Positions 1-6,144 of a DNA stretch of 64,000 bases are shown here, one piece after another (within the stretch, counting starts at the first letter, position 1; the number at the start of each line of letters is the position of its first letter). The stretch is from an uncultured bacterium (lineage in GTDB: Bacteria > Bacillota > Clostridia > Oscillospirales > Oscillospiraceae): contig CATKXO010000001.1 of NCBI GenBank assembly GCA_949840775.1, positions 168,447-232,446 of the forward strand, written 5' to 3'. Below the pieces are notes generated by a model. It was not told the DNA's origin. It saw nothing but the letters and a program-made list of their open reading frames with translations, and searched no databases. Both the position numbers and the translations under genes were made by a program.

Positions 1-1
1 A

Positions 2-130
2 AAGTTCCTGGTGCCCATGAACAGCTGCGGCGTCCTGGTGGCCGGAGTGGCGGAGCTGTCCATGACCGCCTACGCGGCCCGGGCGGCAGAGCTGCTTGTA
101 GCGGAGTTGAACCAGCCGGACGGTTTTTAA
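2..130 (+). CDS. C-terminal end of an unidentified protein (partial)
   Basis: The frame opening at base 2 runs 42 codons to a TAA at 128-130; the 5' part lies outside the window. The visible tail is hydrophobic and alanine-rich (contains VLVAGVAELSMTAYAARAAE) and looks like a packed helix. I do not recognise the family. It is followed by the tRNA-Gln promoter, so it ends its own transcription unit. Confidence 0.6.
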   Translation, partial: KFLVPMNSCGVLVAGVAELSMTAYAARAAELLVAELNQPDGF

Positions 131-168
131 GGGCGGTCCTGATTTCAGAAAAAACTTGAAAATACCTC

Positions 169-196
169 TTGACATTTTCTGAGCTTTTGCTATAAT
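169..196 (+). promoter_or_regulatory. Sigma-A promoter of tRNA-Gln
   Basis: TTGACA at 169-174 and an extended TGCTATAAT with its -10 at 191-196, separated by 16 bases. It lies 30 bases before the mature tRNA 5' end. Confidence 0.85.
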
Positions 197-226
197 AACA
201 CTCGTCCCCGCGAGAGCGGGGCAGAT

Positions 227-300
227 AGCCGGATTGTGTAAGGGTAGCACGACAGACTCTGACTCTGTTTGTGAGGGTTCGAATCCTTCTCCGGCTGCCA
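227..300 (+). tRNA. tRNA-Gln (anticodon CTG)
   Basis: A complete cloverleaf can be drawn. The acceptor AGCCGGA pairs with TCCGGCT, the D arm is GTG/CAC, the anticodon stem ACAGA/TCTGT encloses loop CTCTGAC (anticodon CTG), and the T arm GAGGG/CCTTC encloses TTCGAAT. The CCA is encoded. Its 3' end faces a tyrosine-recombinase remnant, the usual arrangement at an integration site. Confidence 0.93.
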
Positions 301-306
301 GAAGGA

Positions 307-341
307 TTCCCTGGAATTGTGAAGGTTCCAGGGAATTTTCT
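307..341 (+). terminator. Terminator after tRNA-Gln
   Basis: TTCCCTGGAA at 307-316 pairs perfectly with TTCCAGGGAA at 326-335 and is followed by TTTTC. It begins a few bases past the CCA end. Confidence 0.8.
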
Positions 342-417
342 CGTTTATAGCGAAAAATTGCGTCTAAAAATTGTGGTACTAATTTATGCACCGGAGCCTG
401 ACCCTTTATTTGACCCT

Positions 418-588
418 TTACAGGTTTGAAATGTACTTTTCCATGCGCTGGGCGCTGTCCTCTTTCATCTTCTCACTGACATGTCCATAAATATCCAGGG
501 TAAAAGCTGCGGTGGCGTGGCCCAAGTTTCCCTGAACGGTCTTCACACTGTCACCATTTTGGAGAGACAAAACGGCAAAAGTATGCCC
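418..588 (-). pseudogene. Tyrosine recombinase (integrase) C-terminal remnant
   Basis: Reading leftwards from 585 to the stop at 418-420 gives 55 residues with the integrase signature: HTFAVLSLQNGDSVKTVQ, then LGHATAAFTLDIYGHV with the HxxR-type histidine region and the nucleophile tyrosine, and a charged tail. Upstream of the HTF motif the similarity stops abruptly, so most of the catalytic domain and the whole core-binding domain are missing. Its position beside tRNA-Gln suggests it was the integrase of an element that used the tRNA as attachment site. Confidence 0.85.
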
Positions 589-597
589 ATATAGTAT

Positions 598-660
598 AAT
601 AAGGACAAAGACGGAAACCCTTGTGGCTCAAGGGGATTCGGATTTGTCCTTATTCTTTTT
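598..660 (+). terminator. Strong two-tier hairpin terminator
   Basis: AATAAGGACAAA at 598-609 pairs perfectly with TTTGTCCTTATT at 643-654. An inner CCCTTG/CAAGGG stem lies at 618-623/629-634, and CTTTTT follows at 655-660. The motif AAGGACAAAG recurs at about 722, just before the next gene remnant. No gene reads into it from the left on the plus strand, so it may be the tail of a deleted gene. Confidence 0.6.
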
Positions 661-760
661 CCACCTATTTTTCTTCAAAAAAGCACAGTTTTGAGTGTGG
701 ACAGAAGGGAGGTGTTAAATTAAGGACAAAGCAAATTTTACCACATAAGGAGGAATCACA

Positions 761-1193
761 ATGAGAAGTTTAACATTGCCAGAGGCTTTTGAGCGAACGA
801 TGGCAATCCGCAGCACAATCTCCAAACTGCTCGAAAGCGTTGAGTATAACGAATTCGGGGAGCAAGAATGCTGCGTGCATGTGGATAACAGTGACCCTGG
901 TCAGACGATTTTGAAGAGGGTGTTGCGTGCTTCAGCGCAGAGATAACGGCAGAGGGCAATTACCAGCTGGTCAATATGACATATACCCTTTACTCAGTCT
1001 ATATGGCCCTCATGGAAGAGGATGTCCCCGCACCGTTTACCGTCTTTACGGCGATGTTGTCGGGTATGGATGGAACGGTGAGCCCCTGGTCAAGGTCGAG
1101 AAAGTCGAGCGGCTCACTGGCGAAGACCTCGGTTCGCTGGAAACCGCCAGAGAGGCGGCAGTCAAGGATATGATTGTCAAATTCCTAATGTAA
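761..1193 (+). pseudogene. Broken small gene of unknown function (two frameshifts)
   Basis: It starts at ATG 761 behind a good AAGGAGG. The first frame reads about 45 sensible residues (MRSLTLPEAFERTMAIRS...) then loses sense near 895. A second frame (SDDFEEGVACFSAEITAEG...) carries on to about 1045, and a third (YGDVVGYGWNGEPLVKVEKV...) runs to TAA at 1191-1193. Joined, they give one protein of roughly 143 residues, mixed alpha/beta and acidic. I do not recognise the family. Two shifts in 430 bases, inside a decayed island, point to a dead gene rather than programmed frameshifting. Confidence 0.6.
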
Positions 1194-1228
1194 GCCGCCC
1201 CTACGATGCCAGCTCAGCTGGCTGGCAA

Positions 1229-1489
1229 TCAATCTGCTGCGGACGGTGCCATTTCCGACTGGTATGCCTCTGGGTGTTGAGCAACATACATCTTCAGTTT
1301 TTCCGGATCGATCTTTCGGAAACTCCTGTGCAGCTCTTTCTTGTCCAAATCCCCCGTTTCTTTCAACTGCTTTTCCCATTTTTGTATTGTCGATTTGGAT
1401 ACCTTGAAGACTTGATGTGTCGCTTCCAAGCTGTACCCCGCCTGTCTGTATTCAATTGTCCGTTTCCTGTAGTCCTTTGAATAGCTTAT
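1229..1489 (-). pseudogene. IS630-type transposase N-terminal remnant
   Basis: The minus strand from 1489 to the stop at 1229 encodes SYSKDYRKRTIEYRQAGYSL..., the helix-turn-helix N-terminus typical of IS630-family transposases, ending soon after KMYVAQHPEAYQSEMA. The DDE catalytic domain is missing. The codon where the start is expected reads ATA, so the start also appears lost. The open frame continues upstream to 1750, but that extension is low-complexity and not plausible protein. Confidence 0.75.
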
Positions 1490-1618
1490 GTCTTTATTAT
1501 ACTCGTGATTGTCCCCCTTTTCATCTGTTTTTACTATAAACCGCTTTTTCGCATCTGCCCGGACACTGTGCAGGCCCAATTTTGACAAAATTTTCTTAAA
1601 ATATTTCCAAAAAAATAT

Positions 1619-1640
1619 TTTAGATATATAAATATCTAAA
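1619..1640. promoter_or_regulatory. Candidate operator upstream of XRE gene
   Basis: A palindrome, TTTAGATAT (1619-1627) and ATATCTAAA (1632-1640), lies 64 bases before the XRE gene. A second inverted pair, ATATCACC/GGTGATAT, flanks the ribosome site at about 1673-1702. Autoregulatory binding is an inference. Confidence 0.35.
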
Positions 1641-1703
1641 GGCTGTTCAACTATTCCGTCAAATTGGTAAAATATCACCAAAAAAGGTAATGGCGGTGAT
1701 ATA

Positions 1704-2051
1704 ATGCCTAAAAGGAACAATCCTCTGGCGGCACAGATAGGGAGACGCATCTACAAAAAGCGCAAGGACCTGGGTTTGACACAGGAGGAGCTGGCAGATC
1801 GTTCGGGTTTATCCCAGTCGTTCCTTACCTGTATAGAGCGGGGAGAAAAAGGTCCCGGCTTTGACAGTATTATCCGCATTAGTCGTGCGCTTGAAACCAG
1901 TACAGATTATTTGCTGATGGGTGTCATGCCGCAGGAGGAGTCGAATAATATTCTCTCACTTTTTGAACCTATGGACGAAACCCAAAGAAAGCTGGCTATA
2001 GAAATTTTAAAAGGAATCCTACTTATTGGCGGACACACTCCGCCGGGATAA
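1704..2051 (+). CDS. XRE-family helix-turn-helix regulator
   Basis: 115 residues. The N-terminal Cro/C1-type helix-turn-helix (about residues 10-65) contains GLTQEELADRSGLSQSFLT followed by IERGEKGPGFDSIIRISRAL, the family pattern. The tail (66-115) is short and probably a dimerisation segment. Start ATG 1704 has a purine-rich ribosome site about 8 bases upstream. It sits just upstream of the ECF sigma gene in an AT-rich stretch, so it may control that cassette. The target is unknown. Confidence 0.88.
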   Translation: MPKRNNPLAAQIGRRIYKKRKDLGLTQEELADRSGLSQSFLTCIERGEKGPGFDSIIRISRALETSTDYLLMGVMPQEESNNILSLFEPMDETQRKLAIEILKGILLIGGHTPPG

Positions 2052-2090
2052 TAATTGGGTACACTCTGAAGAAAAAGGTGGCAGGAAGGA

Positions 2091-2606
2091 ATGGGAATTT
2101 GGACAGGTACAGATCGGGAAGCGGAAGAGATAATCCAAAAAATTTATGAGGAAGAGTATGAAAAACTGGTCCGGTGTGCAATCTCATATCTAAAGGCAAA
2201 AAGCGACAGCGCGCATATACTCAGCAGAGCAGAAGATGTGGTACAGGAGCTGTTTGCTCTGGCCTGGAAACGCAGAAAGGACGTTCTGTCCAGCGAAAAG
2301 CCGGTGGGATGGCTGTACAAAGCCCTTCAGTACAAGGTATGGGAGCTGCTGAAGGAAGAAAACAGATGGACAGAGCTGCTGCTTCGGTACGAACAGTTCT
2401 ATATCCAGCCCGACGAGGCGGATATCGACTTGAAATTGGATCTGGAGGGTCTTATTTCCAAAGAAGATTTTTATTTGTTGTACAAACTTTATGTTGTGGG
2501 ATATACATATCAGGAATTATGCAAAGAGACGGGCCTCACAAAATCGGCGTTGGGAGTTCGAATTCATAGGGTCAAACAGAAGGTTCGGGAAAAGCTGAAC
2601 GAATAA
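2091..2606 (+). CDS. ECF-type RNA polymerase sigma factor
   Basis: 171 residues, normal length for a group-4 sigma factor. Region 2 is visible as EEEYEKLVRCAISYL... with SRAEDVVQELFALAWKRR (the DVVQE motif that contacts polymerase and the -10 element). Region 4 is at the C-terminus, with YTYQELCKETGLTKSALGVR as its helix-turn-helix. No membrane segment. It is followed after 66 bases by a membrane-anchored protein with an anti-sigma layout and then by a secreted protein, so it probably reads a membrane or envelope signal. The regulon cannot be told from the sequence. Confidence 0.88.
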   Translation: MGIWTGTDREAEEIIQKIYEEEYEKLVRCAISYLKAKSDSAHILSRAEDVVQELFALAWKRRKDVLSSEKPVGWLYKALQYKVWELLKEENRWTELLLRYEQFYIQPDEADIDLKLDLEGLISKEDFYLLYKLYVVGYTYQELCKETGLTKSALGVRIHRVKQKVREKLNE

Positions 2607-2672
2607 TTTTTTTTGAATTGTGTAAACTTTTGACGCCGAATGTACATTACATTATTAAAGGAGGCTTAACGT

Positions 2673-3560
2673 ATGACAGGCAAAGATGACAAGCATCTGC
2701 CTTACGATCTGGAAAATCTGAGTGTTCCAGAATTGGAGGCGCTGCTCCAGCAGGATTTCCTTGCGTCGGACGGCAGTTCTCCTGATGTTGATTATATTAT
2801 GGCAATTGTGGAGGTGATGCACAAAAAAGAGCAGGCTCAGCCGGATTATCAGCCTCTGGATACCGCGAAGGCGTGGGAGGAGCTTAAATCCTTCTACATC
2901 GCAGAGGAAGCAAATTCCATTGATTGCTCCGATGAAGGGCCCAAAGAAAAAGTGGTTGAACCCAAAACGGTACAACAGGTGCCAAAGCATAAAAAATTTA
3001 AAATATTCCGCAGATGCTTACTGATGGCCGCGTGCCTTTGCCTGCTAGTTGCCCTGACCTGCGTCCCAGTGTTCGGCTTTCACAGCTTTTTTCAAATGCT
3101 GGCCAGCTGGACCGCGGAACAGTTTGGATTCTATATGCCGTCGGAGACGCGTTCCGACCCTGAACAGATACCGGAAGAGTTTGCAGAGCTCCAGGACATC
3201 ATGGAGAAGCTTGGCGTCGAGCTGATTGTGCCAAAATTTCCGGAGGGATATGAAGCAAGAAATGCTAAGCTGTCTTACATTCCCGATGACGGCATATTAA
3301 AATTTTCTATCGTGTATCAGCAAGAGGATGACTATTACATGTTTGTTGTCTATAGGAGCGGACACCAAACTGCCCATTTACATGAAAAAATCGAGTCTCT
3401 TGTAGAAACAAAAGCATATAATGGTATTGAACACTATTATCTAGAAAACGTTGATAATAATACTGTCGCATGGTATATTGGTTCGACTGAGTACTATATT
3501 GTGACAAACAGGGAAACCTCTGATCTTAAAGAAATAATAGAATCAACATATAATACATGA
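2673..3560 (+). CDS. Membrane-anchored anti-sigma-like protein, DUF4367-type outer domain
   Basis: 295 residues. A soluble acidic N-terminal part (1-105) ends in a basic stop-transfer stretch (KHKKFKIFRR). One membrane helix follows (about 111-131), then an outside domain beginning PEEFAELQDIMEKLG... and ending in a beta-rich part with GIEHYYLENVDNNTVAWYIG, which resembles DUF4367. Cytosolic N-terminus, one helix and an external sensor directly downstream of an ECF sigma gene is the classic anti-sigma arrangement. No zinc-type HxxxCxxC anti-sigma motif is visible, so the inhibitory contact must be another kind. The TGA stop overlaps the ribosome site of the next gene, so they are co-translated. 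Confidence 0.75.
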   Translation: MTGKDDKHLPYDLENLSVPELEALLQQDFLASDGSSPDVDYIMAIVEVMHKKEQAQPDYQPLDTAKAWEELKSFYIAEEANSIDCSDEGPKEKVVEPKTVQQVPKHKKFKIFRRCLLMAACLCLLVALTCVPVFGFHSFFQMLASWTAEQFGFYMPSETRSDPEQIPEEFAELQDIMEKLGVELIVPKFPEGYEARNAKLSYIPDDGILKFSIVYQQEDDYYMFVVYRSGHQTAHLHEKIESLVETKAYNGIEHYYLENVDNNTVAWYIGSTEYYIVTNRETSDLKEIIESTYNT

Positions 3561-3574
3561 GGTGTAGTTATAGT

Positions 3575-4000
3575 ATGAAAATAAAAAAATTTCTTTCCAC
3601 CGTTCTATCCGTAATTTGTGTAGTAGCCTTATGTGTTCCGGTAAAAGCTATTGAATCCAGAGCAAGTGCACAAATTGCTGCATACGCTATGCAAGTTAAT
3701 CCACATTCTGGATATTTCTCTGTCTTTTTCTCAGTAACAGCTGCAGGAGAAGCGGATAAACTTGGCTGTGAGAGCATCTATGTTTATAAAATGGTAGATT
3801 TTGATTGGGAGCTTGTAAAAAAGGAAACCAAACGGGAAAATGACCCTGGCATGAGCATCAAAAATGATTATGACTACGCAAATAGCATCCACTGCAACAG
3901 CGAAGCGGGAGAAGCCTATAAGATAGAGGTCACTATTTTCGCTGAAAACTCAAAGGGCCGGGATACCAGGTCTCAGGTTTTCTATAATATTGGTGAATAG
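3575..4000 (+). CDS. Small secreted protein of unknown function
   Basis: 141 residues from ATG 3575, chosen over the upstream in-frame ATG at 3557 because GAGGTG lies 10 bases before it and because a textbook signal peptide starts there (MKIKKFLSTVLSVICVVALC, cleavage probably after VKA). The mature part is about 117 residues, predicted mostly beta, with no cysteine pair pattern and no lipobox. I do not recognise it. It ends the sigma/anti-sigma cassette and is followed by two terminators, so it may be the exported effector or signal of that system. Confidence 0.72.
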   Translation: MKIKKFLSTVLSVICVVALCVPVKAIESRASAQIAAYAMQVNPHSGYFSVFFSVTAAGEADKLGCESIYVYKMVDFDWELVKKETKRENDPGMSIKNDYDYANSIHCNSEAGEAYKIEVTIFAENSKGRDTRSQVFYNIGE

Positions 4001-4027
4001 CCCAAAGCATATTGTGGTTAAATGTAG

Positions 4028-4066
4028 TGCCGCATGACAGAAGTTCTATTCTGACATGCGGCATTT
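4028..4066 (+). terminator. Hairpin after the secreted-protein gene
   Basis: TGCCGCATG at 4028-4036 pairs with CATGCGGCA at 4055-4063, followed by TTTCCC. The stem can extend through CAGAA/TTCTG. Confidence 0.65.
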
Positions 4067-4095
4067 CCCTACCATAGCTTTTTAAGACTGCACGC

Positions 4096-4124
4096 TCCAA
4101 TGCTAAGCATTGGAGCTTTTTTGA
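4096..4124 (+). terminator. Intrinsic terminator
   Basis: GCTCCAATG (4096-4104) pairs with CATTGGAGC (4110-4118) and is followed by six T residues. This is the stronger of two terminators in tandem. The stretch 4125-4303 holds no gene that I can support. Confidence 0.9.
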
Positions 4125-4235
4125 TGCACCGCTGCAGCTTTCTGGAGGCAGGCGATTCTATACACAGACAGCAGTTTACCTGATCACAGCAAAAAAAGTC
4201 AAAAAAAGGCGAAGAAATTGGAAATACCAGGAAGA

Positions 4236-4256
4236 AACAGGATTATCGTTCCTGTT
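4236..4256. promoter_or_regulatory. Candidate operator before XRE gene
   Basis: Inverted repeat AACAGGA (4236-4242) and TCCTGTT (4250-4256) with a 7-base spacer, 48 bases before the XRE start. Role inferred only from position and symmetry. Confidence 0.3.
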
Positions 4257-4303
4257 CGAAACCAGGAAAAAACTGTACGATAAATACGTCGGAGGGGAGG
4301 ACG

Positions 4304-4516
4304 GTGCTGAGGATAGTATTCGGGATGAACTTGAAATATTATAGGACGCGCCAAGGCCTGACCCAGGAGGAAGCAGCGGCAAAATGTGACATAAGCAGTG
4401 AGTATTGGGGGAAGATGGAGCGCGGAGTACAATCTGCAACATTGGATACCGTGGAAAAAGTAAGTATTGGCTTAAATATAAATGCCAGGGACTTGTTGAA
4501 CGAAAGTCATTTGTGA
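4304..4516 (+). CDS. Small XRE-family helix-turn-helix protein
   Basis: 70 residues, little more than one helix-turn-helix: LKYYRTRQGLTQEEAAAKCD, SSEYWGKMERGVQSATLDTV and NINARDLLNE match the Cro/C1 fold. The start is probably GTG 4304 behind GGAGGGGAGG; ATG 4325 is possible and would keep the domain intact. It is followed after 18 bases by the Spo0A-C-like gene, probably in one unit. Small proteins of this type are common control genes of integrative elements. Confidence 0.8.
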   Translation: MLRIVFGMNLKYYRTRQGLTQEEAAAKCDISSEYWGKMERGVQSATLDTVEKVSIGLNINARDLLNESHL

Positions 4517-4534
4517 ACATCCATATGGAGGAAC

Positions 4535-4951
4535 ATGATGTATACCGAAATTTATGATTTGTTGTATCAACTTGGTGTGACCGCAAATTACACCGGCTTT
4601 TTCCATACTGCTTACGCGGTTTCCCTATGTGCAGAACAACCTGACCGTCTGCTTCTGGTCACAAAGTGGTTATACCCGGAGGTGGCAAAGCAATACCATA
4701 CAAACTGGAAAGCAGTGGAGCGAAATATCCGAACCGTAAGCGATATCATCTGGCGGGAAAACCGACCCTTATTGGAGCGGCTGGCCCGCAGGACTCTGTC
4801 AAAAAGACCCCGTACGACGCAACTTTTGGCCATTCTGGCTTCATCGTTGAGTTCCGGATGCCCGACGGTTCATGAGAATAAAATTACGACCCGATCCAGC
4901 GCCGCTGAACACCTCGCTTTTATTACCTCCGCATCTGGTGATAAGTCCTGA
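4535..4951 (+). CDS. Stand-alone Spo0A C-terminal-like DNA-binding protein
   Basis: 138 residues as read, from ATG 4535 with GGAGG upstream. Residues 1-100 follow the effector domain of Spo0A: IYDLLYQLGVTANYTGFFH, then LLLVTKWLYPEVAKQYHTNW and VERNIRTVSDIIW, matching the Spo0A pattern of helix-turn-helix plus an ERAIR-type helix. There is no receiver domain. The last 35 residues or so (from about 4855) look like an out-of-frame readthrough of the neighbouring recombinase remnant, so the original C-terminus was probably lost in a deletion junction. It would bind DNA without phosphorelay control; its target is unknown. Confidence 0.65.
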   Translation: MMYTEIYDLLYQLGVTANYTGFFHTAYAVSLCAEQPDRLLLVTKWLYPEVAKQYHTNWKAVERNIRTVSDIIWRENRPLLERLARRTLSKRPRTTQLLAILASSLSSGCPTVHENKITTRSSAAEHLAFITSASGDKS

Positions 4952-5309
4952 CGAAGCCAAGGTAGTGAATTGGATATTTGAGCGGTATCTTGCTGGGGAC
5001 AGTTTTGGGAAAATTGCTGCCGGGTTGGAGCGGTAAGGAATTCTCTCCCCCATGGGCAGACAAAAATGGAACCGGGAAGCAATAGACAAGCTACTTTCGA
5101 ATGAAAAATACACAGGGCGAGTACTACTCCAGAAAACAGTCAGCACTGGCGCAGACCAAATTGAAAATAATGGCCTCATAGAGCAGTATCTTTACACTGA
5201 TACCCATGAGGCCATCATTTCTAATGAGATATTCACAGCAGTGCAGCAGGAGAGACTTGAGCGCACTAAGGAACCGAAAAGCCGCGTTGCCATGATGCTT
5301 ACATTATGA
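4872..5309 (+). pseudogene. Large serine recombinase remnant with in-frame stop
   Basis: One frame from about 4872 reads HLVISPDEAKVVNWIFERYL, AGDSFGKIAAGLER, a TAA stop at 5034-5036, then GILSPMGRQKWNREAIDKLL, SNEKYTGRVLLQK and ISNEIFTAVQQERLERT. This is the Recombinase domain (DNA-binding part) of large serine recombinases of the TnpX/transposon resolvase type. The catalytic serine N-terminal domain is missing, as are the zinc ribbon and coiled coil. The internal stop falls where relatives have a residue, not a domain boundary, so this is decay. Confidence 0.78.
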
Positions 5310-5522
5310 TACATCTCCTTGTATTATAGAGTAGTAGTTATTAGAGCCCCTCTCCAAGGGCTGTGCTACACTGTAAGGGATGCTGTGGATTGGTTTGCAC
5401 TTCCTACCACACGGATGGTTCAAGAAAGGTTCCAACCACAGCCCTTTGCAGTTTTGTTGATCAGTTAAATACCGCCAGACGGTTTATGTGGAACAAGGTT
5501 ACAAAAGCAAAGTGTCCTGTGG

Positions 5523-5786
5523 ATGCAGCATCACATAAAGGGTTCATTAAACGATCCAGATTTAGTAAATGTTGGATTTGGGAATTATGAAGTACGTCAT
5601 GAAACCTTTGCACTTACCAGGCTTTGCTACTTTATCCTTACCGGAAGAACTAATATTGAAAGGCAAAAGGATGGAAAAATAAAACAATTCTGGAATAAGG
5701 GGACAAGTACAAATAAAAGGGATAGATTTTCAACAGCTGATGAAATATGGGAAACAGTAAAAGTTATTACAGATGAGAACAAATAA
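5523..5786 (+). pseudogene. C-lobe fragment of a Hanks-type protein kinase
   Basis: The frame ending at TAA 5784-5786 reads DPDLVNVGFGNYEVRHETFA, LTRLCYFILTGRTNIE, FWNKGTSTNKRDRF and STADEIWETVKVI. The pattern (a serving site, ETFALTRLCYFILTGR like the helix-F region, and a closing RF...EIW) matches the end of eukaryotic-type Ser/Thr kinase domains. The N-lobe, ATP loop and HRD/DFG motifs are absent. The stretch 5310-5522 upstream has short open frames but nothing I can name. Treated as a deletion remnant. Confidence 0.45.
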
Positions 5787-5805
5787 GTTGTTTAGAGATT
5801 ACAGA

Positions 5806-5826
5806 ATCCGTTGTGGCACAACGGAT
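5806..5826. repeat. Small perfect palindrome
   Basis: ATCCGTTGT (5806-5814) and ACAACGGAT (5818-5826) are perfect inverted arms with a 3-base loop. There is no T tract, so it is not a terminator alone. Purpose unknown; it lies at the right edge of the decayed island. Confidence 0.5.
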
Positions 5827-5864
5827 ACGAGTCTGCATCTTTTCTGGCACCACAGTCCATTTGG

Positions 5865-5916
5865 AAAACCCGGTGTTTACAAGGCTTTTTAGGCCGTGAA
5901 CACTGGGTTTTCTTTA
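5865..5916 (+). terminator. Intrinsic terminator closing the island
   Basis: The 16-base arms 5865-5880 (AAAACCCGGTGTTTAC) and 5896-5911 (GTGAACACTGGGTTTT) pair with few mismatches, and CTTTATTTG follows. Nothing else is evident between 5917 and the promoter at 6065. Confidence 0.7.
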
Positions 5917-6064
5917 TTTGTGGGATTGGGTTGGAGCGCAAGAGGCAAGACACGGACGGGCCTTCTCAGCGGAGTTGAATTTACACAAATTTACAGATTG
6001 GAGCCTCGGGAAGATGAACGAAAGAAAATAAAATAATCGCTCTGCCGCCGCTTAATATTTTCTA

Positions 6065-6094
6065 TTGAAATACCGATATTAAGTATGGTATAAT
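6065..6094 (+). promoter_or_regulatory. Sigma-A promoter of the envelope block
   Basis: TTGAAA at 6065-6070 and a perfect TATAAT at 6089-6094, spacer 18 bases, 50 bases before the GTG start at 6145. Confidence 0.78.
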
Positions 6095-6144
6095 AAGGTC
6101 AAGGGAGTATCATTATTACATATTTTGGAAAGGAAGGTGGACAT

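Noticed and set aside
761-1193. Programmed ribosomal frameshifting in the broken gene
   Set aside because: No slippery heptamer or following pseudoknot is visible at either shift; decay is simpler.
301-5916. Second copy of the tRNA-Gln 3' end as attR
   Set aside because: Looked for GGTTCGAATCC-like sequence up to the right edge of the island and found none; it may have been lost or lie beyond a rearrangement.
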